From positions 2,566 to 66,565 of the forward strand of contig MU400673.1 in NCBI GenBank assembly GCA_022578965.1: DNA of 64,000 nt. The letters run 5' to 3'. The notes under the pieces are model-generated. The model did not search any database, was not told the origin of the DNA, and was given only the letters and a program-made list of their open reading frames with translations. A program made the position numbers and the translations under genes. This stretch comes from Xylaria sp. FL1777 (taxonomy: Eukaryota; Ascomycota; Sordariomycetes; Xylariales; Xylariaceae). Positions 22,750 to 34,318 of the stretch are shown here, piece after piece; position 1 is the first letter of the stretch; every line of letters starts with the position of its first letter.

Positions 22750-23345
22750 CTAAGCTGTCGTGGTTACGTTCTTGTGACAGTCGAAGGAAACGAGACTCGC
22801 GTCCCACGATATCTTGGTCAAGTCGTACTTGTTCGGGTTGTCGAAATAAAAGGCGCCGCCGAACGTGCAGCCGGTCGGCGACTTGCAGATGTCCGCGCAC
22901 TTGCCGCTGTTGTCGCACCTCACGTTAGTGATCGTCATCGTGATCGTACTTCCAGCTAGGGGCGAATGAAAGTAGAAGGAAAGGATGTGCTTACACTCGT
23001 GGCCAGCAGTAGAAATCATCACCGTCGGGGGCAAATGTTCGCGTGTTCTGGAAGAATTCGTCCGGCACGTCGTGGCATTCGTCGAGGGCGTACGCCTCGT
23101 AGTGGCAGATGCCTGTTGCATTGGCTCCTTGGCATAAAAGGACCTATTTGTTGCATAAATGAGTTGGGTTAGCTGGGAGATTTCGGTAGTAGATTGAGTT
23201 GTATCGCCTAGACTAATATCATGATAGACAGCAACACTCAAGGACTTACACCACCGACTGCCCGCTTAGCTATTGTTGGCTTGGGCAAAGCTGACACACA
23301 GGTCGCAGCCACGACGATTGCAGTGATAACTCCGGACAACTGCAT
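22750..23345 (-). CDS. Small secreted cysteine-rich protein
   Basis: Hand-built gene of three exons on the minus strand: 23250-23345, 22995-23143 and 22750-22906, giving 133 aa. Intron 1 is 106 nt (GTAAGT...AATAG). Intron 2 is 88 nt (GTAAGC, branch CTAAC, acceptor ACAACAG). The signal peptide MQLSGVITAIVVAATCVSA is followed by a short propeptide ending in Lys27-Arg28, a Kex2-type site. The mature part holds eight cysteines in the pattern LLCQG, GICHY, DECHD, FYCWP, GKCADIC, TGCTF, FDCHK. It resembles a fungal family of secreted proteins of unknown function with the NATG-C-Y...TFAPDG-F-C-PR...SPTGCTF signature. Eight cysteines suggest four disulfides. It could be an effector-like or wall-associated protein; that is inference. 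The frame closes cleanly over all three exons, which supports the model. Confidence 0.78.
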
Positions 23346-25567
23346 CTTGACGACGGGCTGAATGTATAGATGCAATTGCAGGATATGATTGGGAAGGATG
23401 CTAGGCTATGACCGATCACGGTGACCTGAGCGAAGCTGTATATAGTCGTTGTTGTTGATGATGTAGATGCGAACAAAGGTAGGAGGGAGTTATGTATTTC
23501 TTTGTTTGGTAATACGTCACGGCTAACTTCTTTTTTTGTCGCAAATAGCTCTAGGACATGAAGACGGACTTGCGAATGGACTTGTGAGCATGTCAGAGGA
23601 GGTCTAGGGAGAGGACGTTGTAATGGCCGAGTCAATTGATCGTAGGGATGAGGATGGGATGGGATGGGAGGTGGGTGTGTTGCGTTGCATGTTATTATAT
23701 GTATCTACATTTTAGTTTGGCATATCATGATGTTTACTTGCCCACTTACCTCCTGTGACGATACACGATATACGATACACCCAGGAAAGCAATGACGACG
23801 GATGATAGGAGGCACCCTACAGTACCCATCCTTTCCGCTCGTACATGTGCATTGTGTACGTGCGCCGCAGTAGGTAATGGTACCCATAAATACACACTGC
23901 CCGTATTAGTCGGGCCATTTGGATATACCAAAGACATTCAATATATGGGGTTTCTATTTGATCGTCGTGTGTAGAACTCTGAAATGGCATGGTAACCCAA
24001 AATTGAATGATGTCAAGGGAAGATCGTCGCTAGGGCAGCAGCTGCTTTTTCGTTGCCTAGTGCAGACCGGGTGGTAGATCTGGTGTAATCCCAAACATGT
24101 AGTGTGTATCCAAGCACTACATAGCTACCTATATATGTAAGTAGGTAACTAGGGATACGAGCCGAAGTTTCTCTGTTGTGCTGTTGTTCTTCTTCTTGTT
24201 GTTGCAAATTTGGTTGTTGTAAGCCCGAGTATAATAAGCACGTTTCTTTCCCATGTCCTAAGTCCTCTTAATACTAAATTACAATTCTCTTCGCGGACGT
24301 AAATAGCTATAACTCGTCGTGGTGGGTAAATGAGATACGCATTTAAGGACCGAGCAATTGACCATCCTAATATTTTGAATTACCTACCTACCTACCTACC
24401 TACCTACCTAAGTACACCAACCTCTTGAGGGCATCACAAGGGAGAAATATTGAACACGGGATCTCACAGACAACGGTAAGTAAGTACATAGGCAGTGTTA
24501 ATGCGTTGCTATGTAACCTCTCGTATTAAGCCCAGCTAGCAGCCAGGAATGAACTAAATAAGGGTATCCCTCGGACTATCACGGCCGCTGATTGGCCGTA
24601 CTCCCTGTCGCTGCCCTACGTCATACCTCCCCTACCCTTGGGTCCTGCTGCTACCCACAATACCAGCAATCGACTTACCTAATTTCCTGTGACGATGCCC
24701 GTGTATGAGACGTCGGAGCTTTCCTGACATTTCACCTATATACGGTACTCAATGATAAGCTTAGGTGCTTTGTGGTAACGCATCTTCGGCCAATATGAGT
24801 TGTCGGTGATTTGATGGAAATACAGATTTGGACCAGCTTTAAACCGTTGGCCACGCCCACACACCGCAATAACTTTGTTTTGGAATGGGAGTATATCACA
24901 GTCTAGGTGAATTGGTCTGCACATTGGGTAGCATTGAATGCAATGTTACCTTCGCCGCTCAGGCTCAAGCAAAATTTCTCTACCGATCTTCCACGAGCCC
25001 GGCTGTATCGAGCATCATTCTATTGGACGATCTCAACCAAGAACTTTCGAGGGTATACCTTTGGTAATACAAAACAGCCATTCCTTATATTCCCTCAGTG
25101 CTTCACTATGGGCGATTTCATGTTACCATGATAAGAGCATGAGGAGGTAGGCCACACATCCTTGCTATCAACGCTTCGTGAAGCTTGGTGGTGTTCATGA
25201 CAAGAGCTATCATTGTCAACCTCTAGCATTCAAGGCCCACTCCACGAATGGCTGCTGGAGGTGAGATGGGTAAATGCACCCTTCATGATTGTACATATTC
25301 ACAGTTGTAGGACCCCATAGATAACACCACGGGTTATAAACGCTTACCAAGAGGTCATTAGCATTGGTAGCTAAGAACTAAGCCTGGCGCATGCCGTAGA
25401 AACAATCCCCAACGCCTCGCTTAGACACTTTTCCTTGCCTCCTTAGTTATTCATCGAGGCAGACTTTCCCTTCAGCGGAGGAATGGATAGGGGTAGATGA
25501 CTTTCCTCGGCGGACAACATCCATGCCCAATATGGACGACAACGGGGATATCAGACGTGGTTCATAA
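23346..25567. other. 2.2-kb gap without a supported gene
   Basis: Short frames only. It contains a GGGATGGGATG run (about 23653-23668), a TACC microsatellite (separate entry) and several TAGGTA/TACCTA motifs. The first part is the promoter of the cysteine-rich protein; the last few hundred bases are the 3' side of RPB6. Confidence 0.5.
24381..24410 (+). repeat. TACC microsatellite
   Basis: Seven perfect TACC units plus TA. The same tetramer, in either orientation, is scattered through intergenic DNA across the left half (for example near 2240, 8165, 16693 and 26628). Confidence 0.95.
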
Positions 25568-26247
25568 TTACTGAAGAAGTTCTTCGCAGGTCCAGTCTTC
25601 GTAGCTGGATCTTAGTTAGTACGTTGGCAGCAGATGGAATCCAGGAAGGTTGCACGCACTAGCCATCAGGCATATATCGGCGAACGATTAGAGGGATCTT
25701 CTTCTCGTTCATCTCCTTGATAGCAATCTGCAAAGGGTCGGATTCACCCTCTAGGTCGACAAGAACTGGCGCATTCATGCTGTTCATCCCTGAAGTCAGT
25801 CATTCAATCCTTGTCTAGTCCGCTATGGTTGTATTGTCTTGCCTGATCTGTAGGGCCCTGGTACCGAGAATGCGCGCCTTCTCGTATTTGGTCATGTAGG
25901 GTGTGGTTGTTCGTTCCTCGTTTGGGATTTTCTTGTCTTTGATAGACTTGTTGGCAGAAGGGCCTTTCTGAGCATTGTTGGCAGTAGCAGAGGGGTCGCC
26001 TGCGATGACGACGTTTTCCTCCTCTTCGTTCCCGCGTCGGTTGAAGTCGTCGTCGCCATCTTCTTGCACTTCGGGATCTAGTTCGTCCTCAAAAACCTCC
26101 TCCTCTTCTTCGTAGATGGGCTCGTCGCTGTCGCAGAGTTGTTAGCAACGCCACGATCAAAATAGGCGACAAAGCGCGTCGGGCAAGCCGAACTCACACG
26201 CCGCCATCGCCACCTCCGAGATCGTTGTCGTCCCCGTAGTCAGACAT
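25568..26247 (-). CDS. RPB6: RPB6, shared subunit of RNA polymerases I, II and III
   Basis: Four exons on the minus strand: 26198-26247, 25843-26127, 25660-25779 and 25568-25604, giving 163 aa, normal for fungal RPB6. The N-terminal half is acidic and disordered (EEEEE at 23-27, EEEE at 51-54). The conserved core starts at [20 protein letters not shown] (91-110) and runs through [20 protein letters not shown] to [17 protein letters not shown] (140-156). RPB6 sits at the base of the polymerase clamp and stabilises assembly of all three nuclear polymerases. Introns are 70 nt (GTGAGT, branch GCTAAC), 63 nt (GC-AG, separate entry) and 55 nt (GTGCGT, branch ACTAAC). The last exon codes only [11 protein letters not shown]. 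The acidic N-terminal exon and phases all close in frame. Divergent from TFIIIA. Confidence 0.95.
25780..25842 (-). other. GC-AG intron in RPB6
   Basis: 63-nt intron with donor AG|GCAAGA and acceptor GAACAG|C, branch-like CTGAC 16-20 nt before the acceptor. There is no GT anywhere between the conserved residues LQI and the acceptor, so a standard donor would delete part of the invariant GTRALQI segment. Splicing as given restores [16 protein letters not shown] exactly. Confidence 0.88.
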
Positions 26248-26724
26248 CGTATCGTCTATCAAATAGCAATGAGCGAACGTGAATCTCGAGCGGTGGTATG
26301 TTGTCTTTGTCACAAATGATCGACGCGGATGCGATGTGAGCAAACTGGTGGCCGAGCGAGGCGTAGGCGCAACAGTCGAAGCTGGTTCAATGCGATAGAA
26401 AATTTCAAGCCCAAAGAGGCTGAAAGAAATTCGAGGTCAAGATTCTGGACCACTGGATCAGGCTGGCTTGGATTATATGATTGGTTGACAATCCCTGCAA
26501 GTTTCCAGGTGGGTCAGGGTGGGGTCAATATGCATCTAGTGAAGGTCGCACCTCGCTTAAGATATGCACTGAAAAGCTGGCTCGCTCCACTAAAATTTTC
26601 GAAAGACAGTGGAATTGTATCTACCTAGATACCTACATGTAGAGACAGACGTACATGTGCCAACAACACCTTCAGTTTCAATGCTCAACGCCAACATAGT
26701 GATGTATTCCCAAATCAATTCACG
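26248..26724. promoter_or_regulatory. Divergent promoter region of RPB6 and TFIIIA
   Basis: 477 bases separate the two start codons and must hold both core promoters. A TACCTAGATACCTACATGTA stretch lies about 85-105 bases before the TFIIIA start. No clear TATA box on either side. Shared control is inferred from the arrangement. Confidence 0.6.
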
Positions 26725-28405
26725 ATGAAAAGAGTCGCAATTGAAGCAGCGCAAGATGACGCTCCTCTTCCCAAAAGGGCCCGGACTGATACTCCCGCCG
26801 TTCTCAATGGTATCATATCCCCCTTCCCTGCCTCTACGCTCGCAGTACAATCTCAGCCCACCATAGTCTAACGTTGGTTCTTCGCCAGAGAGCCTTGGCC
26901 TCAATCCCGACTTGAATGGCGATCTCTCCGATGACGAGTCTCAATATACCGAGATCAGCTCCGCATTCCCAGCAGACACGCCGCTTACACCCCTCAGTCC
27001 TGCTCGGAGGTGGCCTTCTGACCTCAAGACCATCAGATGTACATATCCCGACTGCAATAAGACCTTCAACCGCCCAGCCCGTCTCGCAGCTCATCTGAGG
27101 TCTCACAATAACGAGCGCCCGTTCGTTTGCCCATACCCCGACTGTGACAAGGACTACATAGAAGAGAAGCATCTCAAGCAACATATTAAAGGGTCTCACA
27201 CAGCCGAGAGAAACCATGTTTGCACCTACGAAGATTGCGGGAAGAAGTTCATGACGGCTACTCGTCTTCGGAGACATCAACTGGTCCACGAAGGCCAAGA
27301 GCGATTCAGATGCAGAGACTTTCCTCCCTGCAATCAGAGCTTTCGCAAGCACCAGACCCTTCAGCGACACATCAGAACCGAACATCAACACAAGCCAGCC
27401 TTTCAGTGCAGCCACAAAATAGATGAATCAGGATCTATTTGCGGGCAGGGGTTCGACACGGCTGGTAGCTTGAGGAGACATCAGGAACGGGACCACGGAG
27501 AGAATCGTTTCTGGTGCGATGAGTGCGCTACCCAAAACGATGACGCCGGTAATCCTAGGAAGGTGGGCTTCCCCACACTCACCCTTCTACAGACACACAT
27601 GAAGAATTCCCATGTCAACTGTATGTTCTGTGGGGAGACGTGTAATGGGAGGGAAGACCTGGAGAGGCATATCGAGTCCGACCATGCCACCCGGAAGACT
27701 GTCGAAGAGCGCAAGACTGTTGCCTGTACGTGGCCAGGATGCACAAAAACTTTCACGAGGACGTCAAACCTAAACGTGCACGTTCGAAGCGCTCATGAAG
27801 GCATTTGTTTTGTGTGTGGGGAATTTGACTTGAGCAAGACAGAGGACTTGGCGACGTGGTCTAATTCCCAAGGTTGCGGGCAAGCATTTGGCCACAAAGC
27901 TGCATTAGAGAACCACGTGCGCTATGTACATCTGATGCATGAGAGGCCGCAACCAAAGCATTCAGGGGTCTCTCTATCTTTACAGCAACCTCAGACCGAC
28001 CTGACTATGCTTGACCAGCTGGCGGGCGTTAGCGAGAAATCACGAAGAACACTGCTGTGTACATTCTCTGGCTGCCACTTGAAGTTTACCTATAGTGGTG
28101 ACCTAGAGGCTCACGTTCAAAAAGAACACCAAGTAGAACAAGCTCTTCTTGATAGTGTTGAGGAACCTGGTACCACTTCAGAGCCATCGAGTGCCTTCCA
28201 GGAGGCTTCCCAGGGTATGGCGGAATGGGAGGCCAATTACGGCGAGGAAGATTTTTGGTCGGGGCTGATATGGCCACCTAGTATGCAAGAGTGCAACATG
28301 GACAGTGCGGGTATTGATGAGGAATGGCTTCGAGACGAAGCCGAAATGAGAAGACTAATTGGACCAGATGAGCTCAACAGCTTGATTGACCCGTCACTGG
28401 GGTAA
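26725..28405 (+). CDS. Transcription factor IIIA, C2H2 zinc-finger protein
   Basis: Exons 26725-26809 and 26889-28405 give 533 aa. The 79-nt intron (GTATCA donor, branch TCTAAC, acceptor CGCCAG) joins PAVLN to ESLGLNPDLNG in frame and supplies the ATG; the second exon alone has no suitable Met. The N-terminus has a basic PLPKRAR motif. About ten C2H2 fingers follow from about residue 77: the first three regular (CTYPDC..., CPYPDC..., CTYEDC...), the fifth, sixth and ninth with long loops between the cysteines, and the last (CTFSGC...) near 419-442 after a gap of about 40 residues. Nine to ten fingers with YPDC-type spacing and a detached last finger are the fungal TFIIIA pattern (compare fission yeast Sfc2). 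It binds the internal control region of 5S rRNA genes and recruits TFIIIC for polymerase III. The tail is acidic. Confidence 0.87.
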
Positions 28406-29647
28406 TTGCTATTACGAGCGGTGTAACTATGCTAAAAAGTTCATGATACCCTTTGCTTTGAAACGAAGAACACGAGACCATGGAAATTTAACTGACGATA
28501 TGATTGTACGCGTTGTCTTCTCGGCCTACAATGTAACCACTCCATGTTATAGTAGGTATCTACTAGGTATATGGTTCGAGTTTTGAATTTGGGGGGCTGA
28601 ATCGGTTTTTCCTGATTTACCTGATCTCTCTAACGAGATTTGAAATGGTTTGATCCAAGCCATGTTCCGTGCAGGATTTGGTGTGATCTTCTGTGCTGAC
28701 ATGAGCCTCAAAGCCAACGGATCCTAGTAAACTAGGATCACCTCCGATATTGGTCTTTTCGGTGAATTTCAGCCGCATTGGGGGCCATCTACATCAGGTA
28801 CCGTCTTACTTGATGTACGCAGTAAGATGGAGCATATCTCGGTGGACTATAGTTAAATAGGTATAGGATCTAATCCTCTTAGGCAGCGCTAGTTCAGGCC
28901 ACCCCTCTTTCTATCCCCCTCTCCTTGGGTATACTACGTATGCAGGTATATCCAACAATTCTTCCATTCAACAGATCGGCTCAGCACCTTGTTGTATACT
29001 AGTAAACGCTAGCTATGCCCGTAATACCCTAAAGGGTCATATGGAGTTTAGTTCTACCCTCCAAGTAGTTTGCATACCCACTTCAGAGACTACTCTTACC
29101 GCTTCATATCATCCTACAGCCTTACGGTCTCAAAGGCAGTCTTGATGCCTGAATGGGGATAGATGTCTTTCTTGCCTGATAATCAACCAGTGTATTGAGA
29201 CTATGGTAACGACTAATTCAGGTATGATTAGAGACTTTTGCCAAAGGACCAGGGCACCTTGTACCATTAATTCACAAGTACAATATATCGTTACATTCCC
29301 AACGTGGGGGCCGTAAACCAGCCCTGCATTTTTATGCAGGATTTCTGCTGACGAATCCTCCGTAATTTGCCACAGTCTATAATGTTTAGATAATAATAGA
29401 GCACGTAGAAGATTGCTGGTTGGTCGCTTCGATACTACCCTGGACGTCCCCAAAACGCTTGACTATACGATGGCAACGTCGGTCACCTACATCAAACATT
29501 CCTTCCTAGGTAACGCCTGCCACTCTCTCTTCTCCTCCTTTTTCTTTAATGCAAAATTCGTGCTGTTTTTCTCTCTCTGTTTATAGTTCATATCGCATGT
29601 TTCCCGGCGTTCGTGTTTAATACCTTTTCACTCCCTCAAATTTCATC
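28406..29647. promoter_or_regulatory. Intergenic and promoter region of membrane protein gene
   Basis: 1.24 kb without a supported gene. The last 130 bases are pyrimidine-rich (CTCTCT and CTTTTT runs around 29520-29583), which is common just upstream of fungal transcription starts. A 107-codon minus-strand frame at 29130-29453 has no recognisable content. Confidence 0.45.
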
Positions 29648-32104
29648 ATGGAGATACCACTCATTCCAACTAATCCCAAACGGACTGAGACGTGGGCTAC
29701 CGATATGACATACCACTCTTCGTACGAAGAGGATGATGTCAAGAAAACCTTCATAGACTCGAAAAGTACTGAATATCTGGTTGGCTCAAGTGAACAGCCT
29801 CGGACCGCGTTAAGAAAGAAATTTAGCTGGATACATCCACTCGTCCATCTCTTACCTGTCATTGCAACGCTTGCGATCGTACAGCTCAGTTTTCGAGGAG
29901 TTTATTGGGCTGACGACTCTCGTTATGATACGAGATGGCAGACTGTCTTGCAGTTCCCGGCGAAACTCCACGAAATACTCATTGTGGGCTCGCTCTCTGC
30001 CATGGTATTACAGTAAGTTATATCCCTCAGCACCGTTATTCTTATCACTCGGCAAGACTCCCATAACGAAGCTATCCATATATACCAACTCATGTTTGAC
30101 CTCCTACACTGCAGTATTTTTCGCCGTATGTTGGTTAGCCCGAACGGCATACCTCTAGGTCTTATGGTGGGAGCGTTCCAGATGGGGTCGGCCGAATACC
30201 TGATCAGTAAAAGCTACGTTAAGCCGTTTATACGCAGTCTAATGGACCGACGAGAAGTTAAGACCTTTATGGTTGCTTTGGCTCTTGGAACGGCTATCAT
30301 ATACAGCTTTCTAGTTGGCCCTGCTTCTGCTGGAGCCCTGGTTCCTGACCTGGCTTGGTGGGACATGCGCAAGCCCTTCAATAACAGTCTCGCTCTTCCA
30401 AGCTACATTAGTCGGGACCCGTCCGCGCTATATCCTATGTCGATACAAGCATCTAGTATTAGCAAGGGTTGTTTAGGAAAATACAGGAAGTACGTAGGGT
30501 GCCCGGCTGAAGGTTATAGTGTGCTTGATTCTTGGGCGTGGGAGCGAGTACAGGAGGGGTACTGGTACAATGTGTCAGAGGGCCAACACTATAATCCCAC
30601 TATGCTGAGCTCATTCTCAGGACAGGCACAAAGGGATATTGTCATTGAACTGGTTGCTTCAAAAAACTCGACGACGGCTGCGGCCATGAGTGCGACGCTG
30701 CATTCGACTTTGTTGGCGTTGACCGATGCTTTCTGGCACTACGTCAACAGTAATATCGTGGGCAAAATCAATAAGGCTGAACGCCCGAAATTCACGATCC
30801 CCCGGAATAACCAAGTATCGATTCCTCTCGTACAAGTCCAGTGTCATTCCTATGACTTCGGAGATTCGAGAACCGGGAATTCACACCTCTTGTTCGAAAC
30901 CGACGCGATGATTGATAATTTCTCAAACTCGGGACCTAACACATATTCGTCGACCCAGTGGGTCGTCCCAGATGAATCGTGGAACGTTACTCGCCCTGAG
31001 CCTTGGAATACGACGAACATCACGTGGATTGACACTTCTAAAGTCAAAGGGACTCAAGGCGAACCGCTGTATTCGTCTCTAGCCGCTGTCGTGACTGTAC
31101 CGGTGAGATACACGATCGGCATGGCCAACGGGACGAACGTGGACCAGCAGGGTAGTCTCACGACCCCTTGTATAATCGACGCGAGATGGGCCAAGACAGA
31201 CGTGGTATTCGATACGGCAGAAAACGTCGTCAAAACGAGTCTGACGGACTGGCTCAATTCCGCGGATCTCCGCACTGGTGACGTCGATGTGAAGGCTGAG
31301 CTGTCAAAGTGGGAAATCAGTGACCCTATCTCCATATCGCAAGACTGGGCGGACATGCTGAACTCCCCAGGGCCAGGGGTGGCTGACAATAGCAGTACCC
31401 AAGACCAATTTCTCGTGGAATCGATCCTAGACGAGTTCGTAAGCTCAGAATCCACAAACACCGGCTACATCCAGGGTTTCGCCCCGAGCGCAAGCAATGG
31501 CCCGTGGCCCTTGAAAGACGGCGCAAATGAGATCGCCGTTGTCCTTAGTGCAGTGGTGGCGGACTGGATCTCACGGTCTACATTCATAGGCACAAATTTG
31601 ACGACCGTGTTGTCCGCTGAGAAGAACGGAAATGTGTCCACCATCGACTTGCTCTCCCAGACGACCGCTCATACGTTCGGCACTTCCCCAGTCTCGGCAT
31701 TCGATGACCAGACCCGAATCGTGTTCACTGTCCAGCGGTACGGTTGGGGCTACGGCTTGAGAACGGAGACGATCTGGTTCTCGATCATAACCCTCTTGAT
31801 ACATGTGTTTCTCGTTGTCGCATATGCCATCTACTCCATTGTTTTCTGGTATCGAGCGAAGGGCTGGACCAGTAAGGCCTGGGGAACCATCGGTGAGCTT
31901 GTGGCATTAGCCGTCCTTTCCCCTCCCGCTGGTGAATTAAAAAACACCGGTGCCGGTATACATAAATCGAGTACCTGGATGACGCCGCTGCGTATTCGTG
32001 AGGCAACATCGGATCCCGATCATCTTGAGCTGGTTGTTGGGACTAGGGGAGGTACGGTCGTACCTGGTGACAATCTGGTGAAAATAGGTAAAGCGTATTC
32101 TTGA
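29648..32104 (+). CDS. Fungal multi-pass membrane protein, function unknown
   Basis: Exons 29648-30012 and 30115-32104 give 784 aa. The 102-nt intron (GTAAGT...CTGCAG) falls inside the second membrane helix and joins SAMVL to HIFRRMLVSPNG. Cytosolic-looking N-terminus of about 60 residues; likely membrane segments at about 63-83, 108-126, 134-148 and 172-195; then about 480 residues of ectodomain rich in Asn-X-Ser/Thr sequons with scattered cysteines; a final helix at about 674-700 (SIITLLIHVFLVVAYAIYSI); and a tail of about 85 residues. This layout is typical of a large group of Pezizomycotina proteins of unknown function. I do not recognise a named domain with certainty. A surface sensor or transporter-associated role is possible but unsupported. 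Confidence 0.8.
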
Positions 32105-32638
32105 AGCATTTATAATAAATTGTATATCGGAGCATTATGGAGGAGGGATCCATTACCTACCTAGATAGTGTCACGGCATTGCATTTAAAACACTGGTAAC
32201 TCACAACCCGGATACTGTATATTTTTTAGCCTAATAAATATGTATTATGAGCTGGCTCCCAGCATAGACGTCCAAAGTTGCGATCTAAGCAAAGCAACGA
32301 TAGGAAAGTAGAGGAATGTATATGATCATCAATAGCTAGAAACACCGGCCTACTTCTAATATTCCATATTCCGTTTACGGATAACCAAGGTTACAATTTT
32401 GTGGCTTATGCTGCTAACCTATCATAGATAGCAAAGGCACTAACAAAAGGCAAAAAGCGTACTAACATTAAATAAAGCTTAATACACTATATATTTTATA
32501 ATGGTTAAAACCTGAAAGTGTAATAAAACTAGCTAAGTAACTAGCCGAAGGTTTAGCTTATAAAGTAGTAAGCTATAGTATACATATTATAGGGCTATAA
32601 GCTAAGTGCTAAGTTATATAACTTAATAACCTTTTTTT

Positions 32639-32870
32639 TTATCTCAGGTGCCTCAGACCAGAATGGTCCTTGCGTTTGTACCTCCCTAGCCACACCACCC
32701 CTCCACCAATCACAACCCTCCCCACCCCCCCCAACACAAACTCGGAATACATAGAACGCAGGCCCTGGACCCACAGATACATCTGCACGGGCCCCCGAAG
32801 GGGGTGGGTCGTGGCTTGCAGCGGGCGCAGCCCGCTGTTCTATGTTTCTAGTCTGAGGCACCTGAGATAA
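32639..32870. mobile_element. MITE-like element with 20-bp perfect terminal inverted repeats
   Basis: Left end 32639-32658 (TTATCTCAGGTGCCTCAGAC) and right end 32851-32870 are exact reverse complements. Both sides are flanked by CTTTTTTT (32631-32638 and 32871-32878), compatible with an 8-bp target duplication, though a T-rich flank is weak evidence. The 232-bp interior is GC-rich and has no transposase. It contains two tight hairpins: CCCCC-GAA-GGGGG at 32792-32804 and AGCGGGC-GCA-GCCCGCT at 32820-32836. It lies inside the AT-rich block yet shows no transition decay, so it arrived late or escaped mutation because it is short. Superfamily unknown; an 8-bp duplication would fit hAT. Confidence 0.75.
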
Positions 32871-33231
32871 CTTTTTTTTAAAGAAAGAAAATTGCGTTTT
32901 GGCCGAAGGTTTTCTGCATTACGAAGTAATAAAAAAGAAAACCTTATGTTAACGTTGTAATAAATAAAACAAAGTAGAACAATAAAATAAAAAATCAAAA
33001 ATAAAAAAAAAAGGAAAATATAGTAGCTTAATGTAGTTAGTTTTTCTAAAAAAGGTTAATTATATATTTTGTAATTTTAAACGCTTTAATTAGCTATAAA
33101 TAAGCATATAAAATTAAATTTCTAAAACAATTTAAAAAATTAAATTTTTAAAATAATTTAAAATATAAAAAAAACACATAAATAATTTAAAAGTTTAAAA
33201 AATAAAAATATAACGCGTAATAAAAAAAAGC

Positions 33232-33292
33232 AGCATTAGTTTTAAATAAAACGCAAGTTTTAAAAACTAGCATAATTAAAATTTTTAATATA
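33232..33292 (+). repeat. Direct repeat flanking 16-bp tandem array, copy 1
   Basis: About 61 bases starting AGCATTAGTTTTAAATAAAA; a matching copy lies at 33405-33465. Differences are mostly G/A and C/T (GC to AC at the start, ACGC to ACGT, TAGC to TAAC). Confidence 0.75.
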
Positions 33293-33381
33293 GCTTTTAT
33301 TTATTATAGCTTTTATTTATTTACTGCAGCTTTTATTTATTATAGCTTTTATTTATTATAGCTTTTATTTATTGCAGTTTT
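33289..33381 (+). repeat. Tandem TATAGCTTTTATTTAT array
   Basis: Five to six copies of a 16-20 base unit (TATAGCTTTTATTTAT, with GCAG in place of ATAG in some). The array sits between the two direct repeats at 33232 and 33405. Confidence 0.8.
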
Positions 33382-33404
33382 TATGTTTTTAAAGCAAAAA
33401 AAGT

Positions 33405-33465
33405 AACATTAGTTTTAAATAAAACGTAAGTTTTAATAACTAACATAATTAAAATTTTTACTGCA
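33405..33465 (+). repeat. Direct repeat flanking 16-bp tandem array, copy 2
   Basis: Second copy of the sequence at 33232-33292, 173 bases downstream, with transition differences. The repeat and array together suggest an old tandem duplication. Confidence 0.75.
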
Positions 33466-34318
33466 GCTTTTAATTTTTTTTTATATAAATAAAACTTTGC
33501 TTTAATAATTATTAAAAACTATATTATTTTTTAGCTATACTAAAGTTTTTTAGCTATTTTAAACTTTTAAACAATAAATAATATTTTTACTTTAATTTAT
33601 AAAAACAAATTTTATTTTTAAATAAGTTGCTTTAATTAAGCTATAATGCTTTATAATAAAACTTTGCTTAAATTTTGTTTATTTTTTAGTACTAAATAAG
33701 TTTATATTTTTTATTTAAAAAATATTTTTTTTAATAATAGCTTTTAATAAAATTAATCTTTAAATTTAAGTTATATTAAAAGTAAAAAAAAATAACTTGT
33801 TTAAATAAAGTAATATAGTTATTATATTGCTATTTTTAACTTTAATTTAACTTGCTTTTTATTATAAAAGATTTGTTTTTTTAGCTTTAAAAAAAAGTAA
33901 AAAGCATACTATTGTTATTTTTTTTAATTTGCTAAAAGCTTAAAAAAAAAACAAAAACTATATTAAGTTTAATTTAAACTATTTTTTAATATATTTTAAT
34001 ATATATTAATAATAGTAATTTTTTTAATAAGCTTTAACTTTTTTAGCATTTTTTATTTAAAACTATTAAATATATATATTTTAATAGCGTTTTTTAATAT
34101 AAAAATAAAAAGTTTTACTTTTATAAAATTTTGTTTTTTAAATTATTAATAAATAATTATAGCAAATTTAACAATTTTATAAATAATTAAATTTAAATTA
34201 TGTTTAAGCTTAATGCAAGTATTAATAAAAAAGTTTATTATTAGTTAAAATTACTTATGCTTAAATATTAAAGATTTTATTAATTATTTTTATAAGTTAT
34301 AAACTTTACTAAATATAT

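Noticed and set aside
29130..29453. 107-codon minus-strand frame upstream of the membrane protein
   Set aside because: No family, signal or splice support; it overlaps the likely promoter.
32595..32870. Small frames across the MITE-like element
   Set aside because: They run over the terminal repeats and hairpins and encode Pro/Thr-rich chance sequence.
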